55,656 nt of DNA, taken from a virus. The DNA lies in the IMG/VR virus record IMGVR_UViG_3300050821_004348, positions 1-55,656 of that record, one strand, 5' to 3'. A model generated the notes under the pieces. It saw nothing but the letters and a program-made list of their open reading frames with translations, did not search any database and had not been told where the DNA came from. Both the position numbers and the translations under genes were made by a program. Shown one piece after another: positions 54,043 to 55,656 of the stretch; position 1 is the stretch's first letter, and every line of letters begins with the position of its first letter.

Positions 54043-54264
54043 TTATCGTATACCACGGAAAACGATTTCTGCTTCTCCGTCTTCGTAAACGATTTCTGCA
54101 CTCTTGGCAAGTTCTAAATCTTTATATCTGCCATCAATAATGTCCTTGTCCTTTAGGAACTGGAGGACTTTGTGGAGTAATAGGAATTCGTTTGGGCTTA
54201 GTTCACCCAAGTCCAGTTTGGCGATCATTTGATTATGCTTGTTGTCAAAATAGAAAAGTTTCAT
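54043..54264 (-). CDS. uncharacterised 73-residue protein
   Basis: MKLFYFDNKHNQMIAKLDLG ... KDIIDGRYKDLELAKSAEIV: alpha/beta. ATGA coupling to the next gene. No family recognised. Confidence 0.45.
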   Translation of the reverse strand: MKLFYFDNKHNQMIAKLDLGELSPNEFLLLHKVLQFLKDKDIIDGRYKDLELAKSAEIVYEDGEAEIVFRGIR

Positions 54265-54458
54265 TCTTTCTCCTTCTTTGAGGTGTAGATTTCAACTACC
54301 ACGCCGCCGAAGTGTTCAAAGATTTGACATTGCACTTCTTCATCCGTGTAGTAGGGATAACTAGGTCCGTGTCCCGCAAAGGCGAGGACAGGGATATCGC
54401 CTCCGTGCTGCTTTCGTGCCTTCTGCAATTCTTCAATTAGTTTGTCTAAGGTATACAT
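54261..54458 (-). CDS. uncharacterised 65-residue protein
   Basis: Start MYTLDKLIEELQKARKQHGG at 54458 with AAGGAG. PVLAFAGHGPSYPYYTDEEV then FEHFGGVVVEIY: the phrase DIPV ... Y-D ... G-h-I-EIY is seen in short phage proteins. Function unknown. Confidence 0.5.
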   Translation of the reverse strand: MYTLDKLIEELQKARKQHGGDIPVLAFAGHGPSYPYYTDEEVQCQIFEHFGGVVVEIYTSKKEKE

Positions 54459-54463
54459 TCTTT

Positions 54464-54676
54464 TCACTCCTTATCCAAAACAGAATACCAGTGCCAGACA
54501 CCATCAATTGGCACTGAGAATTCATAATTTCCACTTTCGTTGCCGGGTCGCCACGGAACGCCGTTATGGCAGACGACGCACCACTCCTCTTCCCAACTCT
54601 GCTTCTGGGTTTGAGCAAGGACAGGACTTAGGTCATCTTTATCTACTTTCTGTTTGCATCTGTTGCATCTGTTCAT
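54464..54676 (-). CDS. small zinc-ribbon protein
   Basis: MNRCNRCKQKVDKDDLSPVL ... WCVVCHNGVPW: two CxxC pairs, then WHWYSVLDKE. Looks like a compact zinc ribbon. Unnamed. Confidence 0.5.
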   Translation of the reverse strand: MNRCNRCKQKVDKDDLSPVLAQTQKQSWEEEWCVVCHNGVPWRPGNESGNYEFSVPIDGVWHWYSVLDKE

Positions 54677-54679
54677 TCT

Positions 54680-54847
54680 TCAATCCTCCCATCCAAACAA
54701 GTTGATGATATCTTTCAATATCTCCTCTTTACTCGGTGCCTCTTCATCTGCTTCCAAATACTCAACGAAGATTCCTTCATACCAGCGATAGAAAGGGTCT
54801 CGCTCTAATGTGAATAGAATCTTCTGTGCCATCTCTTCCTTAGTCAT
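54680..54847 (-). CDS. 55-residue acidic helical protein
   Basis: ATG 54847 has AAAGGAG. MTKEEMAQKILFTLERDPFY ... EAPSKEEILKDIINLFGWED: helical, acidic. Stop overlaps the next start region. No family recognised. Confidence 0.5.
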   Translation of the reverse strand: MTKEEMAQKILFTLERDPFYRWYEGIFVEYLEADEEAPSKEEILKDIINLFGWED

Positions 54848-54858
54848 TTCTTTCTCCT

Positions 54859-55149
54859 TTACTTAATCGTGAATATCACTTCCACTTCATCCGTGCCAAG
54901 GAGAGCCAGTTTTACTTCTCTAATCTCTTCTAAGGTAGGCAATTCATCTGCTCTCATTGCCCATTCTGTATATGCCTTCCACACTTCTTCTCTGTGCTCG
55001 GGCGGCACTTCGTCTGCAAACTCTTTTACGGAACGTCTGTGCCATTCTGTGAAGTTGTGTCCTTGACCAGAACAGAGGATGTCTATAAGAACATCCAAAG
55101 CATCCTTGACTCCAGTCCATTCCTCTAGCCATCGGTTGTCTTCGTTCAT
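54859..55149 (-). CDS. uncharacterised 96-residue protein
   Basis: Start MNEDNRWLEEWTGVKDALDV at 55149 has GGAGAAAGAA; the ATG at 55161 lacks an SD. Helical, acidic (VKEFADEVPPEHREEVWKAY). No family recognised. Confidence 0.45.
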   Translation of the reverse strand: MNEDNRWLEEWTGVKDALDVLIDILCSGQGHNFTEWHRRSVKEFADEVPPEHREEVWKAYTEWAMRADELPTLEEIREVKLALLGTDEVEVIFTIK

Positions 55150-55200
55150 TTCTTTCTCCATCTAAATTCTAAAACAAGGTGGTGAGGGCGAACTGCGAAT

Positions 55201-55238
55201 GAAAAGGGGCTGGCGTGGGTATAAGCCAAACCAGCCCT
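55201..55238 (-). terminator. terminator-like hairpin right of the 55149 gene start
   Basis: GGGCTGG/CCAGCCC (55207-55213 with 55231-55237) with internal TGG/CCA, followed on the minus strand by TTTTCATTC. It lies about 60 nt upstream of the next gene. A second palindrome CCCCTAGGGG (about 55241-55250) adjoins it. Likely ends transcripts entering from the right. Confidence 0.6.
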
Positions 55239-55261
55239 ACCCCTAGGGGTTTTAGTCAAAG

Positions 55262-55308
55262 TGCCCTAGCGTGCGTGCTAGGCGTTTTAAATGCTATGCC
55301 AGTGGGCA
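55262..55308. other. GTGCCC/GGGCAC hairpin region
   Basis: GTGCCC (55261-55266) pairs with GGGCAC (55303-55308) around CTAGC/GCTAG. It resembles the inverted-repeat block at 49766-49861 in its GGGCAC/GTGCCC ends. No gene or clear promoter in 55240-55322. Confidence 0.45.
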
Positions 55309-55322
55309 CCTAGCCAAGTAGC

Positions 55323-55619
55323 CTACTGGCTGCCCTTTGCCAACTTTCCACAGAGCTTGAGGAAGAGGGCTTTCCTATCCTCTTTGGTGAAGTTGTTGTT
55401 GGGAGTGACAGCACGCTTCAAAGCAGCCTTCCTCCCTGTTAATTTGCAGAATTTATCCAAAGGAGAACACTGGGCTATCCCCGTTCCAAGTAGGACGTAC
55501 CCTTCTACAATGGAAACTTGGACATTGCGATAAGTACCTTTCTTTGGAACCTCATGTGTCCAATATACCACTCCAATCCTCACCTGCCGTCCGCTCGGTA
55601 GTTTCATCCTCATCTTCAT
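55323..55619 (-). CDS. uncharacterised 98-residue protein
   Basis: ATG 55619 overlaps the upstream stop as ATGA. Product MKMRMKLPSGRQVRIGVVYW ... VALLGTGIAQCSPLDKFCKL ... EDRKALFLKLCGKLAKGSQ: beta-rich then helical, basic C-terminus. Repeated K/R suggests nucleic-acid binding. No family recognised. Confidence 0.5.
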   Translation of the reverse strand: MKMRMKLPSGRQVRIGVVYWTHEVPKKGTYRNVQVSIVEGYVLLGTGIAQCSPLDKFCKLTGRKAALKRAVTPNNNFTKEDRKALFLKLCGKLAKGSQ

Positions 55620-55656
55620 TCCTCTACTTTCACTTGGTACGTTCCTACGGAAAGCT
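55616..55656 (-). CDS. C-terminal end of a gene cut by the right edge
   Basis: The last 12 codons, reading LSVGTYQVKVEE before a TGA at 55616-55618, lie in frame through the right edge. It overlaps the next gene as ATGA. Identity unknown. Confidence 0.4.
   Translation of the reverse strand, partial: LSVGTYQVKVEE

Noticed and set aside
55240-55322. Promoter in the right intergenic region
   Set aside because: Only weak -10-like words (TAGCAT, TTATAC) without matching -35 boxes are present.

Overview
The window reads as the early/replication half of a tailed double-stranded DNA bacteriophage genome, probably a metagenomic one. About 110 tightly packed, mostly short genes all lie on the minus strand. 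They commonly overlap by ATGA or TAATG junctions, and several carry overlapping homes for their Shine-Dalgarno (SD) sites. No terminase, capsid, tail or lysis gene is recognisable. Promoters look like consensus sigma-70 sites (TTGNNN, 17 bp, TATAAT), so a bacterial host with ordinary sigma-70 transcription is likely. The host itself cannot be named; two secreted proteins (a His/Gly-Pro-rich one and a papain-like fold) are the only weak hints. Both edges cut genes: a PD-(D/E)XK nuclease on the left and the tail of an unknown gene on the right.

Reading in the direction of transcription (right to left): 55.6-50.6 kb holds small unknown genes and a MoxR AAA+ ATPase/VWA protein pair. 50.4-43.0 kb holds small genes, a P-loop kinase, a ParB-like protein, a coiled-coil protein with an FGHS...SLRT...DGR tail, and a sigma-like factor. 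43.0-40.6 kb is a SNF2-type helicase interrupted by a LAGLIDADG intein in its Walker A motif. 39.0-34.4 kb has a RuvB-like ATPase and a second AAA+/VWA pair. 33.3-30.3 kb has a DnaG-type primase and small genes. 30.05-29.28 kb is an RNA cluster: tRNA-Leu, Gly, Pro, Ser and His, two hairpins capped by perfect Phe and Leu anticodon arms, and a pseudoknotted structured RNA candidate. 29.3-27.7 kb has small genes and an orotate phosphoribosyltransferase-like gene. 27.6-25.0 kb has a replication initiator containing six iterons and a DnaB-type helicase.

23.8-17.2 kb is a complete 7-deazaguanine DNA-modification cassette: QueD, QueE, QueC, a phosphoribosyltransferase-FolE fusion, QueF interrupted by an HNH intein exactly at its catalytic cysteine, and a DpdA-like transglycosylase. 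16.9-15.5 kb has a beta-clamp-like protein. 15.5-14.7 kb is a Thg1-like tRNA-His guanylyltransferase, which fits the phage tRNA-His lacking an encoded G-1. 14.0-10.2 kb is a family A DNA polymerase split into a UDG-exonuclease gene and a polymerase gene with four small genes between. 9.6-6.2 kb has the two secreted proteins, a SLOG protein and a clamp loader. 6.1-0 kb has a gp32-like single-strand binding protein, tRNA-Met, an HTH protein, a RecA-like recombinase, RNase H and the edge nuclease.

Together these genes supply most of a phage replisome, recombination and repair functions, and a genome-hypermodification pathway likely to protect against restriction. At least five genes (14.7, 28.1, 28.5, 28.95 and 31.7 kb) show a pattern best explained by one missing base, which raises the possibility of residual indel errors in the assembly.
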